Source: Polytrichum commune (Eukaryota; Streptophyta; Polytrichopsida; Polytrichales; Polytrichaceae). From it: DNA of 64,000 bases. This document shows, piece after piece, positions 22,213 to 32,735 of the stretch (its first letter is position 1; each line of letters begins with the position of its first letter). The position numbers and the translations under genes are program-made. The stretch is from contig OX485803.1 of assembly GCA_950295325.1 (NCBI GenBank), forward strand, positions 58,483,554 to 58,547,553, read 5' to 3'. The notes beneath the pieces are model-generated. The model saw nothing but the letters and a program-made list of their open reading frames with translations, searched no databases and was not told the origin of the DNA.

Positions 22213-23349
22213 TTCTCCAAAAACGTAGGTGTCCTAGTGGACATCAGCGTTTAAAAACAAAACATCCAGCAAAACGTTAGAGTGAACGGGACGTTGTAAG
22301 CAACATGGAGATGTTAGCTGGCAAGCATGGGCATGCTGGCGGACAAACATGGGAATGTTAGCAAGGAAACGCGTGAGTGTATAGGGAAACATGAGCGCAT
22401 AGGGTGACATTCCGCAGGACATGAGTGACATCGTGCACGACATGATGCGAGGACAGGAAGTGCCACGTCGACAAGGGGTTCCGTTTTAGACTTTGGGCAG
22501 CACTTTGAAATCTCTTGCCACGTCAGTTACAACGATGCCCGGGTGCAAAAAAATCAGGTGGCCGGGCATGTTGGCAATAAATTAAATTAAATTAATTAAT
22601 TAATTTTTTTTTTGGGTGATTTTATTAAATTCCATTTTCCAACTGATTTCAATTTCAGTTTTTTCATATTATATTTTTTTTTGTATTTTCATGTGTCAAA
22701 AAAAATCCGGTTTGTAGTGGAATATTTCAACAATGGCGATTCCATATGGAATTTGTTATATTTAATAATGGGTTATATTATTCGTTGACTGGGAGTAATC
22801 TTTCCGTGTCTATGCTAGTATGTTTTCTATTTACGGGTATTTTTCTGCGTGGCAAGCGATTTTCCAGGTCAGCAACCCCGACGGTGTCCGCGTCAACGTC
22901 ACATGCAACATCGACCGTGGCAACGACTGCATACCAAATACATGTTCTAGTGAACGTTCTTTACAGTGTCCATGTAGACGTTAATGCCGACGATGAAAAT
23001 CTACAAGAAACCTAGTGTGCGTCAGTCACAATGTCTTAAGGTGTAGGGTGCCATACGAGGTGCTTGATACAACGTCCGCAGTAACAACGTTGTTGTTGAT
23101 GGCAACGCTTGCCAATAGTGTGACGAACGGCATTGGGAACGCTAATGAAGGATAATCGGCAGAAGTGCACATACACATTTCCATAAACAAGCTTATTTTG
23201 GGCGGAGTTCTACTGGGGACATTCATATGACACACAATCAATACGGAAGCACACTAAACATCAATATAGAGAATCATTACGGAGTCCAAACTATTGCACA
23301 AATATGTACAACAACAAAACCTTATGTCAAGTCATAGAACGCCTATTGC
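22213..23349. other. CACTA-2 left subterminal region
   Basis: Many short words of type GACATC, GATGTC, AACGTC and AACGTT recur, as they do at the right end and in the introns of this family. No gene is seen. The stretch at about 22575-22690 is poly-T and AT-rich. Confidence 0.45.
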
Positions 23350-24190
23350 TCATTCCTCTTCCTTGGCGTCTTGTGCCGTTGTGTTTGCTGCCGCCGTAAC
23401 GTACGTGCCGCCCGTGGCGGCAGGTCCACGTAGCGGTTCTGTTTCTTGTACTCTAGGTTGTAGTCCACGGAAGTCCTCGTCATTTCCCACAGCAATGACG
23501 CTGGCAGCAGGATGTCCATTCTGTATTGCCAGACGTCTACCCTTGACGTCTGTGCGGAGCACAACCTTCCACCCGCGTCTTGAGGGATCATCGGATAGGA
23601 ATACTTGTTGGCAATGCAATGGAAATGCGAATGAATCCGCATGCACCCTGCTGTCCATGTGGTTGAAGTTTGCCACAGTGAAGCCGTACCTGTCGCGCTC
23701 AATGTTGGGGACCCGCACATTTGATGTTGGCTTAACCCACTCACACAACAATATCGTCGTGCAGTGATTCCGGTAATCAAGCTCTAGTATCTCCTCAATG
23801 AATCCAACATGCTCTGCAGTTCTCTCAATTGGCCTTCCATTGCGAATACCCCATCGAAGCTGTTGGGTGAAGGTTGCCACCACACATGAGTCCCTCGTTA
23901 CAAGCCCGCCTTCAGAACTTCGAACACGCAAATGCATTCCATAAGAATACATATGATGGTGTGATGTTGCGTACCGCTCCGGTGGACATGCGTATTGTAT
24001 GACATCTTCGTCCAGATGTTGTCCTGAACGTAGGGCGTGTTCCACACGTTCTTTCAGCCAATCTGCGAAGGGGGGGACGTCGCTTAGTTCGGGGGGGTAC
24101 GTCACAGGTCTTCCGGGGCGAGACCGCCTTGACTAGCGCCGAAATGCCTCGCGCTCTTCCCACTTTCGACCCTTTGCAGCAATGTATTCC
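23350..24190 (-). pseudogene. tnpD: CACTA-2 tnpD last exon, DUF4216 domain, with stop
   Basis: The acceptor GCGCAG precedes 24190 and the phase fits the donor at 24407. The exon carries the DUF4216 marks 'HVGFIEEILELDYRN', 'LLCEWVKP', 'DRYGFTVANFNHM' and 'CQQVFLSDDP', closely matching CACTA-3. A TAG at 24135-24133 interrupts it after 'EEREAFRR', where CACTA-3 reads through. Downstream the frame is open to the stop at 23350. Confidence 0.85.
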
Positions 24191-24426
24191 CTGCGCAGAT
24201 GTCGTGTATTCAGTGTTATGGAGGTGCCCCTAACTCGAGTCAGCATAAATACACATCACGCTGCAACAATGTTTATCATGCTATCACAAATGTCCACTAT
24301 GACATCTGCAGTGGCATGCACTACTGCATTTAAAGAAGTACAACCAACATAGGAGATGTTATTGCAAACATCCAAGACAGCAGTAAGTTGGAGGTGCTGG
24401 GGCTCACTCTCGCCAATGTTCCAGGC

Positions 24427-25399
24427 TGTCGCAACCCTTGCTAGCCCCCCTTGACAATCTTGCCAATTTTCAATTCTAGCAAAGCTTACGAACGCTAACC
24501 ATTCGCATTCCGCCATGCTAATGATTAGCTCCTCCTACCCCGGACCTTATAATTCATAGGAGGGAACCAACCCTCCTACTTTGCTTTCGGGACTCACCCC
24601 TTAATCGGTAACCCATTCCTAGATGTGGACTTCCATCCATGGAAGTCCAATCCCATGTTGATCATCGCATTGCCGGAGCAACACTACAACAACCTGAACC
24701 ATACTAGGCAACTATGGCCTCACAATGGGCCAATGCCCATGGAGGCCTTGCCGTTTGGCCTCGGGTGGGTGAGGCCACACCACCTCACCCATATAAGCCT
24801 CTAGGACTTCACGCGGGGCCCCTACCCCACCGTCAACCAACCTCTTGTCTCTCTACCAAGAGTTGGGGCCAAGTGGACATTTTCCTTTAGCTGCTGGGCC
24901 TAGAACCCCCCAGCAGCTTCAGACCATCATAACTTCCTTGTATGATGTCTGATCATAACAACCAACCACTCCATCTTCATCCACGCTTCACGTACATGCC
25001 GATGGACTCCTCACTTGCCCCATTTGGGCAAGTCTTGAGGAAGTTATGCCTGTTTGAACCTTGGCAGTCCCGGGAATCACTCCCAGGCACTGCTGTACCA
25101 GGGCGCTGTCCCGGGACAGCGCCCCACTCAAATGGCCATAACTCCTAGCTCACACCTCCGATTGAGGTGTTCTTGAGCATTCTAGAATCACCACGCCATG
25201 AGCTACGCATAACTCATGGCCTTACCCTTGTGCCTCCTAGTCTTCGTGGGTGGGAGGCGTTCCCAACGCCCGGGGCCCTCACCCACACTAGGATCACTTG
25301 GGCCCTCTCACCAACGGCGCCACAAGTCCCGGGTGTCACTCCGGGGTCCCCCTTGTGCCCATGGTGTTTCAGGCACTCCTCATGGAGAGGTGCGCGACA
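24427..25399 (-). repeat. Gypsy 3' LTR (973 bp)
   Basis: It runs from TGTCGC to GCGACA on the plus strand, so its terminal inverted repeat is perfect. The polypurine tract adjoins it at 25400. It contains a palindromic 'cgctgtcccgggacagcg' word at about 25099-25116. Confidence 0.93.
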
Positions 25400-25411
25400 C
25401 TCACCCCCACC
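25400..25411 (-). promoter_or_regulatory. Gypsy polypurine tract
   Basis: On the minus strand it reads GGTGGGGGTGAG and directly precedes the 3' LTR, the usual primer site for plus-strand DNA synthesis. Confidence 0.75.
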
Positions 25412-26599
25412 AAACGGAGTCGATGCCCTCATCGACTATACTCGTAGTCGGCACACCAATTCTCAAGTTGCCATCCTCTATGGTGCGGCATTGTGTTTAC
25501 CTTAGGGCGCGACCCCCACAATGCATCTTCAAATTTGGCATAGTCCCAAAGGTGTCGTTCCTAGGTGGTCCGTTAGCGACCTTGGATCTTTCATCCAAGG
25601 ACCTAACGTATACTAGACCCACCTACTTTGGGACTCACTTGGGTTGCCCCTCCTTTGGGGCCTCCCCCGTTAGGCTCCACTAGCCTAACGTGACACATCT
25701 AGGCGAGACCTCAACGCTTCCACTAAGTTGTCTCGGTTGCAACTCCGAGATGGCTTTCCATTGTTAAGCCACGCCTCGATCGCACAGGGGTGATGCCAAG
25801 TCCCGCCCGACTCGGTTCCCACTTTGCTCTTTCGAGACATGGGTTCATGACTCCCATGCGCCAACTCTCGTTAGCTCGCGGGTAGCACTTTTATGAGCAC
25901 GCGCCATCACCTTGTCCCCGCCCGGACAAACCCACAACTAAGAAGTTTCTTGGTTTTATCCAAGGCCCCTCCAAGCCATGGCCCCCAATTACTCGGCTTA
26001 CCCAACCTAGTTTGGCATATCTATTCCCCCTCTTCCATTAACCAAGCACAAGTACAAGACTAGGACCTCATCTCATACTTTTCTCTTTGCACCACTAAAG
26101 TTTGGACTTTATTCCCTCAAGCCAAAGAACAAGTTCATGTTGTGGAGTAATTAACCTCGAAGCTAAGTGTGCTACTAGCGTCTCTCCCCCACTAAAGGAG
26201 ATTGATGTCCTCATCAATGCCTACGCTTCATTTTATTGGAATCCTTAGCCTTAGTTTCTTCAAAGTGCTTCACCAATTCATTGGTGTTCACCATGTCTCT
26301 TGCCGCCACCCAAGCGGTTTCTTTCTCATGGTATCCCCACCATTTCACCAAGTACTCCTTTGTACATTTTCTTTCATTTTCACTTGGGCTTCCTACACTT
26401 GAGGATGCCCTCTTACCTCATGTTCCAAATGACCTCCACAAGGTCGGGACGTGGCCTAATCACTTGCTTGTGATCGGGCCACAAGGTGTTGTCCTAAAAT
26501 GACTTTCGTAATGAGACATGAAATGTCGGATGCACTTTGATCTCCGGCGGTAATTCCAACTTATACATGTCCTTGAACACTTGTTCCACAATGGAAAAC
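25412..26599 (-). other. Gypsy 3' internal non-coding region
   Basis: No recognisable coding region between the integrase remnant and the polypurine tract. The sequence is GC-balanced and unremarkable. Confidence 0.45.
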
Positions 26600-27700
26600 G
26601 AAGCTCCAATTTTGGACATGAACTTTTGGAGTAAGGCCTTTGGGCAAGGTGAAGTTGTCCACATTCAGCAACATCTTATTGGCCCACCTCATACTCCACT
26701 TCGCGTCTTCCGGCATTGATTTGCACTCCGTAGCACCTTCGGGCTTTCTCCACCAACAACTTGGTCATCTCCAAGACTTGTTCACCATCCTTGGCCAAGT
26801 CCTCACCATCTTGGTTGAACTCTAGTGTTGAATGTGCCCCCTCGAGGGCTAGGTTAATAGGTTGGAGCGCATCCACTCCATAAGCCACCACGAAAGACCA
26901 CCCCTTGGTAGCCAAGTGTGTGGCTACATTGCAATTACACTCCGCTCGACCCACATAGTCCGCCCAATCTCCTTGGTCCGCCCCCACCAAGTTCCTCAAG
27001 TATTGCTTCAAGACTCCATTCACATGCTCCGCTTTCCATTCATTTGGGAATGCAAGGCCGTGCGAAACCTTAGTTTCATTCCGACCTCCTTAGAGAAATG
27101 CATTGAAAATGCACTTGTGAACTTTGAATCTTGATCCCACACAATCACTCTTGGCAACCCGTTGTGCCTCAACCATCCTTTGAGAAAAGGCTATGCGGTC
27201 TCCAACGCGGTGGTGGTTCCCACAATTGGCACCATGTGTGCCAACTTGGCAAACCGCTATACCATCAACAAGATGGCATCATACCCATGTGACTCCGGCA
27301 AACTTGTGATCAAGTCCATGCACATACTATGCCATGGTGCGGGCGGGATAGGCAACGGTTGCAAGAAACCGCCTTGCTTTTGGTAAGAGGCTCGGTTCAC
27401 TTGGCACTTTATTCACGCCTTCACAAAGTGGGTTATATCCTACTTTATGCACCGCCAATGGTACCTCTTTGACACTATTCTATGGTGGTTTTCTTTTTCT
27501 CCTCTATGGCCGGCAATAGGACTATCATATTCCTCCTTCAAAACCAATAGCCTCAACTTGCCTTGTGGCACATACACCCAACTTTGCTTGCACTTGAACA
27601 ATCCGTCCACCAACTTAACCTCTTTAAGCACCTTGCTCTTGCGAAGCTCATCTAAAAGCTTTTGTGCTTTGGGGTAGTCAATTTACCCCTCCCGTATCTT
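26600..27700 (-). pseudogene. Gypsy integrase remnant
   Basis: At 27631-27440 a zinc-binding start is visible ('LRLLVLKEEYDSPIAGHRGE', the family's H-x-x-x-H type segment). At 27023-26676 a C-terminal integrase part is visible ('LKQYLRNLVG', 'DWADYVGRAECNCN', 'VVAYGVDALQPINLALEG'). Stops and frame changes separate the pieces. The catalytic core between them is not continuous in any frame. Confidence 0.7.
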
Positions 27701-28016
27701 GCATCACAAGTTTCCTTCGCCGGCACACATTAGCCACAAGGTTTGGATGGTTCTCATTGCTTGGAATTCTTCCGGTCTACTTAGCGCATCCGGCACCACA
27801 TTTCCACGGTCCGGTTTGTGGATCAAATCCACCTACATAAGCGCCAAACTATCATGCCACCGCAATGACTTGGCGCTCACTTGCGCTTGTATGTCAAAAT
27901 TCTTTTAGGGCACATTGCCCATGTAGACCTTTGCTTTGTACGACCCCAAATAGTGTCGCCACATCTTCAAGCAATGCACTACGACAAAAAAGTTGATTGT
28001 CTTCTTTAACAACTAT

Positions 28017-28925
28017 CGAGCTTCATGCTCTCAAATGCAATGGCCATCCATCTTACACATAATCCATCATTGGCAAAGTCACTCACCCCCATATGCACCT
28101 CAAAAGGTTTGTCAAGCTCCGCGAACTTGAGCACAGGCGGCGAAGAGACTTTGGTCTTAAGCTCCCCAAAGACTCGTGACAAACATCATCCCACTCTTGG
28201 GATAGCTATTTCTTCCACAAGTCGGACAAGGTGGGACAACCATCGAGCTTCATGCTCTCATATGTAATGGCCATCCATCTTGCATCAACATCCGCCAATG
28301 GTAAAGTCACTCGCCCCCGTATGCACCTCAAATGGTTTGTCAAACTTCGCGAACTTGAGCACGGGCGGCGAAGACAACTTACTCTTAAGCTCCTCAAAGA
28401 CTTGGTGGCAAGGCTCATCCCACTCTTGGGATAGCCATTTCTTTCACAAGTTGGACAAGGTCGGACAACCATCGAGCTTCATGCTCTTATATGCATTGGC
28501 CATCTATTTTGCCTCAACATCCGCCAATGGTAAAGTCACTTGCCCACGTATGCACCTCAAAGGTTTGTCAAACTCCACAAACTTGAGCACGGGCGGCGAA
28601 GAGAACTTGGTCTTAAGCTCTCCAAAGGCTTGGTGGCAAGGATTATCCCACTCCTGGGATAATCATTTCTTGCACAAGCCGGACAAGGTTCGACCACCAT
28701 GAAGCTTAATGCTCCCATAAGCAATGGTCATCCATCTTGGATCAACATCCGCCAATGGTAAAGTCACTCGCCTCCGTATGCACCTCAAAAGGTTTGTCAA
28801 AGTCCGCGAACTTAAGCACGGGCGGCGAAGAGAACTTGCTTTTGAGCTCCCCAAAGGCTTGGTGACAAGGCTTATCCCACTCTTGGGATAACCATTTTTC
28901 AACAAATTGACTAAGGTCCTAGCAA
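28017..28925 (-). repeat. 228-bp segment of the RNase H region repeated four times
   Basis: The word 'cttcatgctc' and its variants recur at 28021, 28248, 28477 and 28705, with spacing of 227, 229 and 228 bp, close to 76 codons. In one minus frame each unit carries the start of the gypsy RNase H domain: a 'CHQAFGELK' type helix, 'SSPPVLKFADFDKPFEV', then a 'T-(D/E)-A-S' catalytic-strand motif and 'IGG'. Single-base indels and stops differ between units. A functional RNase H has one such segment, so this is an internal amplification. Confidence 0.85.
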
Positions 28926-29600
28926 CCTTAGAAAAAACTCCAATGAAGTGGTGGTAGTAGTTGGCTAGGCCAACAAATGATCTAAGCCCTTTTCTTGAGT
29001 CAAGCGCCAATTCTCCTCTTGCATTGCCTTGACATACTTCATGTTCGTCCACGAACTTCATTTGTCACCACATACCTCAAGAAGTCAATCTCTCGTTGAG
29101 CAAAGTTGTTATTCTTCCTTGGCGGTAACCTTTTGAGCAACACATTGGTAAACACATCATTGTATCTCACCAACATCCCACCAATGTGGTTTGGGGGAGG
29201 CTCATCTTTCCTAGCCTCCCCATACGTTCCTTGAAGTTGCTCCAATTGAACCACGACCATTATGTTTTCCATTTTTCATTTGGTCCATTAAGACCAAATT
29301 CAACTTTGGTCCTCCTACCATAGGAGTCCTTGTCAATTTAAACTTCAATTTTTTGCCAATATGACACATCATAATCCACCGCAAGCACACCGGCTTGCAC
29401 CTCACATCTATCATGTGAATTTCAAAGAAGGCGGCCTTCACAATGACATGCATTTCATCTATTTCACATGGTGTGAAATTTTGACAAAAATCCAATGTCC
29501 CACATTCAAAGGTTACATGCATCGCGGCCTCCTTTGTCTCATGCGGTTCGCCCTTTCCAAACCGCACCTTGGTGGGCTTGCCCGCTCTATCAATCGGCAA
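28926..29600 (-). pseudogene. Gypsy protease end and reverse transcriptase fragments, RT core deleted
   Basis: On the minus strand from 29600, a protease-type end is seen ('VTFECGTLDFCQNFTPCEID', 'HMIDVRCKPVCL'). An RT start follows ('LQGTYGEARKDEPP', 'RYNDVFTN', 'RLPPRK'), then directly the post-core segment 'FAQREIDFLRYVV'. In intact gypsy polymerases roughly 140 residues including the Y-x-D-D site lie between these two; here the junction is at about 29108-29122. Then 'KGLRSFVGLANYYHHFI' leads into RNase H. Confidence 0.75.
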
Positions 29601-30597
29601 GCCCCAACTCCCTTGTGAGTTTTGGGCTCAACAAGGAGTATGTTGAGTCTTTGTCAATCCATGAGACTTGGCCTCGGCCTAAGGCTACTAGCCTTGGCCA
29701 CAAAGCCATCGTCCAACATGCCGTCCTCGGCAACTTGGCTTGGCTTGGTCCGCAAACCCAACTTTAAACATTCCGTCCGTGGGACAAATTGGTTTGGTGC
29801 CACAAAACCAATTTCTAATAGTTTGTCCGCGGAACAAACATGATTAGCCTTGGTAGCACAAGGCCACCTTTCACACTTTGTCCGCGGCATGAACATAAAT
29901 TGCCTTGGTAGGATCAACCCACCTCCCAACATTCCGTCCGCGGCACGAGTATGTTTTGCCTTGGTATAATGGGCCAAACTACTTTCGCCCATTTCTTTGG
30001 GACCAATATCGGCCAAAACCCACTTTGTGGTGATGCGCCGCCCAACTTCTTTTCGGGACCATCGGATTCAATGTTCTTCAAATCTTAAAGATTCCCGATA
30101 CGTCCTCAAGAAGCTTTGGGGAATTGAACATGGTATTCACCACCCACTTTTGAAACCCCATCTAAAACGATGTGTTTCCTAGCCAACTAGTCAATCTTAG
30201 TTGTGCCATTCATTATGGTGGTTAAATCGCAGACATAGGCCTAAAAACCTTAAGTGCCGCATTTGCACCCATTCCAACTTCACCACATTCTAAGCAATTT
30301 CGATTGGACTTTCAATCCAACATTACCACCTTCCAAGCTTTCGGATGCATTCGGTATTCTCGCCCCCGAATATTTTTCGAGGTTTGCGGGAGCCCTTTCA
30401 AAACACTCCTCCATTTTCCTCACCGAATCCACCCTCATGCCCACCATTGTCATTAGAATCAATGGTATGGTCACAATCCACTTGCACATGATCCTTGTTC
30501 CAATTTGAGCCTCACAACCTTTTAGAAACCCCGGGCTCACCATCATAACCCGCATTTTTGATAGCCATGTCTACCTCAAAGTGCTAGCTCAAATATT
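29601..30597 (-). pseudogene. Gypsy gag/leader region, broken
   Basis: This is the stretch between the primer site and the protease remnant, where gag is expected. No long minus frame survives. A set of 'ttggct(t/a)ggt...cgtccgcgg' words repeats irregularly at about 29690-29950. I cannot identify a gag domain. Confidence 0.4.
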
Positions 30598-30617
30598 GGA
30601 ACCCTGCTCTGATACCA
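30598..30617 (-). promoter_or_regulatory. Gypsy tRNA primer binding site
   Basis: On the minus strand it reads TGGTATCAGAGCAGGGTTCC, two bases after the LTR. The first 12 bases match the complement of the 3' end of plant initiator methionine tRNA. Confidence 0.85.
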
Positions 30618-30619
30618 CG

Positions 30620-31592
30620 TGTCGCAACCCTTGCTAGCCCCCCTTGACAATCTTGCCAATTTTCAATTCTAGCAAAGCTTACGAACGCTAACCATTCGCA
30701 TTCCGCCATGCTAATGATTAGCTCCTCCTACCCCGGACCTTATAATTCATAGGAGGGAACCAACCCTCCTACTTTGCTTTCGGGACTCACCCCTTAATCG
30801 GTAACCCATTCCTAGATGTGGACTTCCATCCATGGAAGTCCAATCCCATGTTGATCATCGCATTGCCGGAGCAACACTACAACAACCTGAACCATACTAG
30901 GCAACTATGGCCTCACAATGGGCCAATGCCCATGGAGGCCTTGCCGTTTGGCCTCGGGTGGGTGAGGCCACACCACCTCACCCATATAAGCCTCTAGGAC
31001 TTCACGCGGGGCCCCTACCCCACCGTCAACCAACCTCTTGTCTCTCTACCAAGAGTTGGGGCCAAGTGGACATTTTCCTTTAGCTGCTGGGCCTAGAACC
31101 CCCCAGCAGCTTCAGACCATCATAACTTCCTTGTATGATGTCTGATCATAACAACCAACCACTCCATCTTCATCCACGCTTCACGTACATGCCGATGGAC
31201 TCCTCACTTGCCCCATTTGGGCAAGTCTTGAGGAAGTTATGCCTGTTTGAACCTTGGCAGTCCCGGGAATCACTCCCAGGCACTGCTGTACCAGGGCGCT
31301 GTCCCGGGACAGCGCCCCACTCAAATGGCCATAACTCCTAGCTCACACCTCCGATTGAGGTGTTCTTGAGCATTCTAGAATCACCACGCCATGAGCTACG
31401 CATAACTCATGGCCTTACCCTTGTGCCTCCTAGTCTTCGTGGGTGGGAGGCGTTCCCAACGCCCGGGGCCCTCACCCACACTAGGATCACTTGGGCCCTC
31501 TCACCAACGGCGCCACAAGTCCCGGGTGTCACTCCGGGGTCCCCCTTGTGCCCATGGTGTTTCAGGCACTCCTCATGGAGAGGTGCGTGACA
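30620..31592 (-). repeat. Gypsy 5' LTR (973 bp)
   Basis: On the plus strand it starts TGTCGCAACCC and ends GTGACA. It is the upstream LTR in the element's own minus orientation because the primer binding site abuts it at 30617. It is identical by eye to the other LTR apart from one base near the end. Confidence 0.93.
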
Positions 31593-32132
31593 CAGGCACG
31601 GCGCATTGTCGATTACAAATGCGTGGGCGTGGGCGCGCACCTCGTCGGACATTCTGCGCATGGTGTGTTCGTTTCGCCGCAAAACCTCATCGTTCATGGT
31701 TGCATCTTCATTGGGATCCCATACACGGTGTGTTGTTGCTCTATGCCATCTCATGTATTCCGTGCAAAAGCCAAGCGTGTCTGATTGCCGATATCCTTCC
31801 GCTATGCTACCCTCGGGGTGTGCATAAGCCCTGACGTAGTCTTTGAGTGTCTTCATGTATCTCTCGATTGGATACATCCACCTGCAGTGGACAGGTCCGC
31901 AAATGAACAATTGCTCCACGAGATGCACCGGGAGATGTGTCATAATATTCAAAAAAGTGGGCGGAAATTCTTTCTCCATCACACATGTTGCCATTATGAC
32001 GTCGCGCATGAGATCCTCCTCGGCGTCTGCTCGGACCTCTTTCTCGCATATTCGCTGAAACACCCGGCACATTTTGATGATTGCCAACCGCACTTCTTCA
32101 TCCAGTAGAGTACGTACGGCCATTGGTAGTAT
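31593..32132 (-). pseudogene. tnpD: CACTA-2 tnpD exon 3, DUF4218 C-terminal part, split by the gypsy element
   Basis: The exon starts with 'ILPMAVRTLLDEEVRLAI' and runs through 'MEKEFPPTFLNIMTHLPVHL', 'GPVHCRWMYPIERYMKTLK' and 'HPEGSIAEGY' to the insertion point, then resumes at 24426-24408 ('LEHWR') before a GTGAGC donor at 24407. The target duplication CAGGC is counted once. The expected acceptor CAG just upstream reads CAA at 32135-32133, a G-to-A change that should disable splicing there. Confidence 0.82.
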
Positions 32133-32276
32133 TTGCAAATAATAAAAGCCAGTGTTGTTTTTAACGTGAGGGATGTCTGTGAGAGCCTGCAACATGTTCA
32201 GAAATGACATGACCGATATTGAAGCAGACATCTACACCTAAAATGGAACATCACAGAAAACGCACGGATGTCACAC

Positions 32277-32624
32277 CTGCTGCATTAGGACGTGATAGTC
32301 ATGGGACTTCATGTACTGCAACTTCCCATCTTGTAGACGCTTGTGAATGGCTCCCACGTAGTTTGTTGGAGTGCGTATACTTGACACAATGTGCACAAAT
32401 TCCCTCTTCTCCTCCGGGTTTAGTATGTAAGGGGCGTGTGGCATGTAATATTCGTCACCCTGGCGTCGTGGAGCTTGCAACCATAGCTCCTCTCGTATAT
32501 TCAAGTCCTGGACATCTTGGCGACTCCCCGGACTGTCGTTCATACCAAACAATGTTTTCAGAATGTTCTCACACAAATTCTTCTCGCAGTGCATGACATC
32601 CAAAACGTGCCGGATCTTGAGATG
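32277..32624 (-). CDS. tnpD: CACTA-2 tnpD exon 2, DUF4218 N-terminal part
   Basis: The acceptor TTTTTTACAG precedes 32624 and the exon ends 'HDYHVLMQQ' at a GTGTGA donor (32276). It carries 'HVLDVMHCEKNLCENILKTL'. It is separated from exon 1 by a 111-bp intron that has no in-frame stop. Confidence 0.8.
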
Positions 32625-32735
32625 CTGTAAAAAATTCAGAGGCAGCGTATCAGATGTCTGTAATGTCCCTACATACGTCGTAGTTGCATCCCATGTCAGA
32701 ACAACTTTTCCACGCCTAAGTGTCGAAGACATCAC

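Larger units (their letters stand above)
24427..31592 (-). mobile_element. Gypsy-type LTR retrotransposon nested in CACTA-2, 7.2 kb, young but defective
   Basis: Two 973-bp LTRs bound a 5.2-kb internal region. The element is flanked by a perfect 5-bp target duplication CAGGC (24422-24426 and 31593-31597). Orientation is minus: the tRNA-primer site lies beside the right LTR and a polypurine tract beside the left LTR. I see only one base difference between the LTRs (C at 25395, T at 31588). The internal region keeps pieces of protease, reverse transcriptase, RNase H and integrase of gypsy type, but with many stops and a missing polymerase core. It split the last part of the DUF4218 exon of CACTA-2 tnpD. 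It must have been copied by proteins from another element. Confidence 0.93.

Noticed and set aside
22700-22730. A further CACTA terminus ('gtttgtagtgg')
   Set aside because: It has no partner end, no subterminal motif and no target duplication; it lies within CACTA-2.
24942-25683. Plus-strand open frames in the LTR and beyond
   Set aside because: They repeat exactly in the second LTR, have no known domain and lie opposite to the element's own coding strand.
28017-28925. CRISPR-like array suggested by regular repeats
   Set aside because: The units are contiguous 228-bp copies without unique spacers, in a eukaryotic retrotransposon.
31407-31590. Fusion of transposase with LTR sequence read as one protein
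   Set aside because: The minus frame from 32231 runs past the gypsy insertion point into the LTR by chance; the real exon stops at the CAGGC target site and resumes at 24426.
32625-32735. A conserved extra domain between Tnp2 and DUF4218 in CACTA-2
   Set aside because: Comparison with CACTA-1 and CACTA-3 shows this is intron sequence that happens to be open, with good splice edges.
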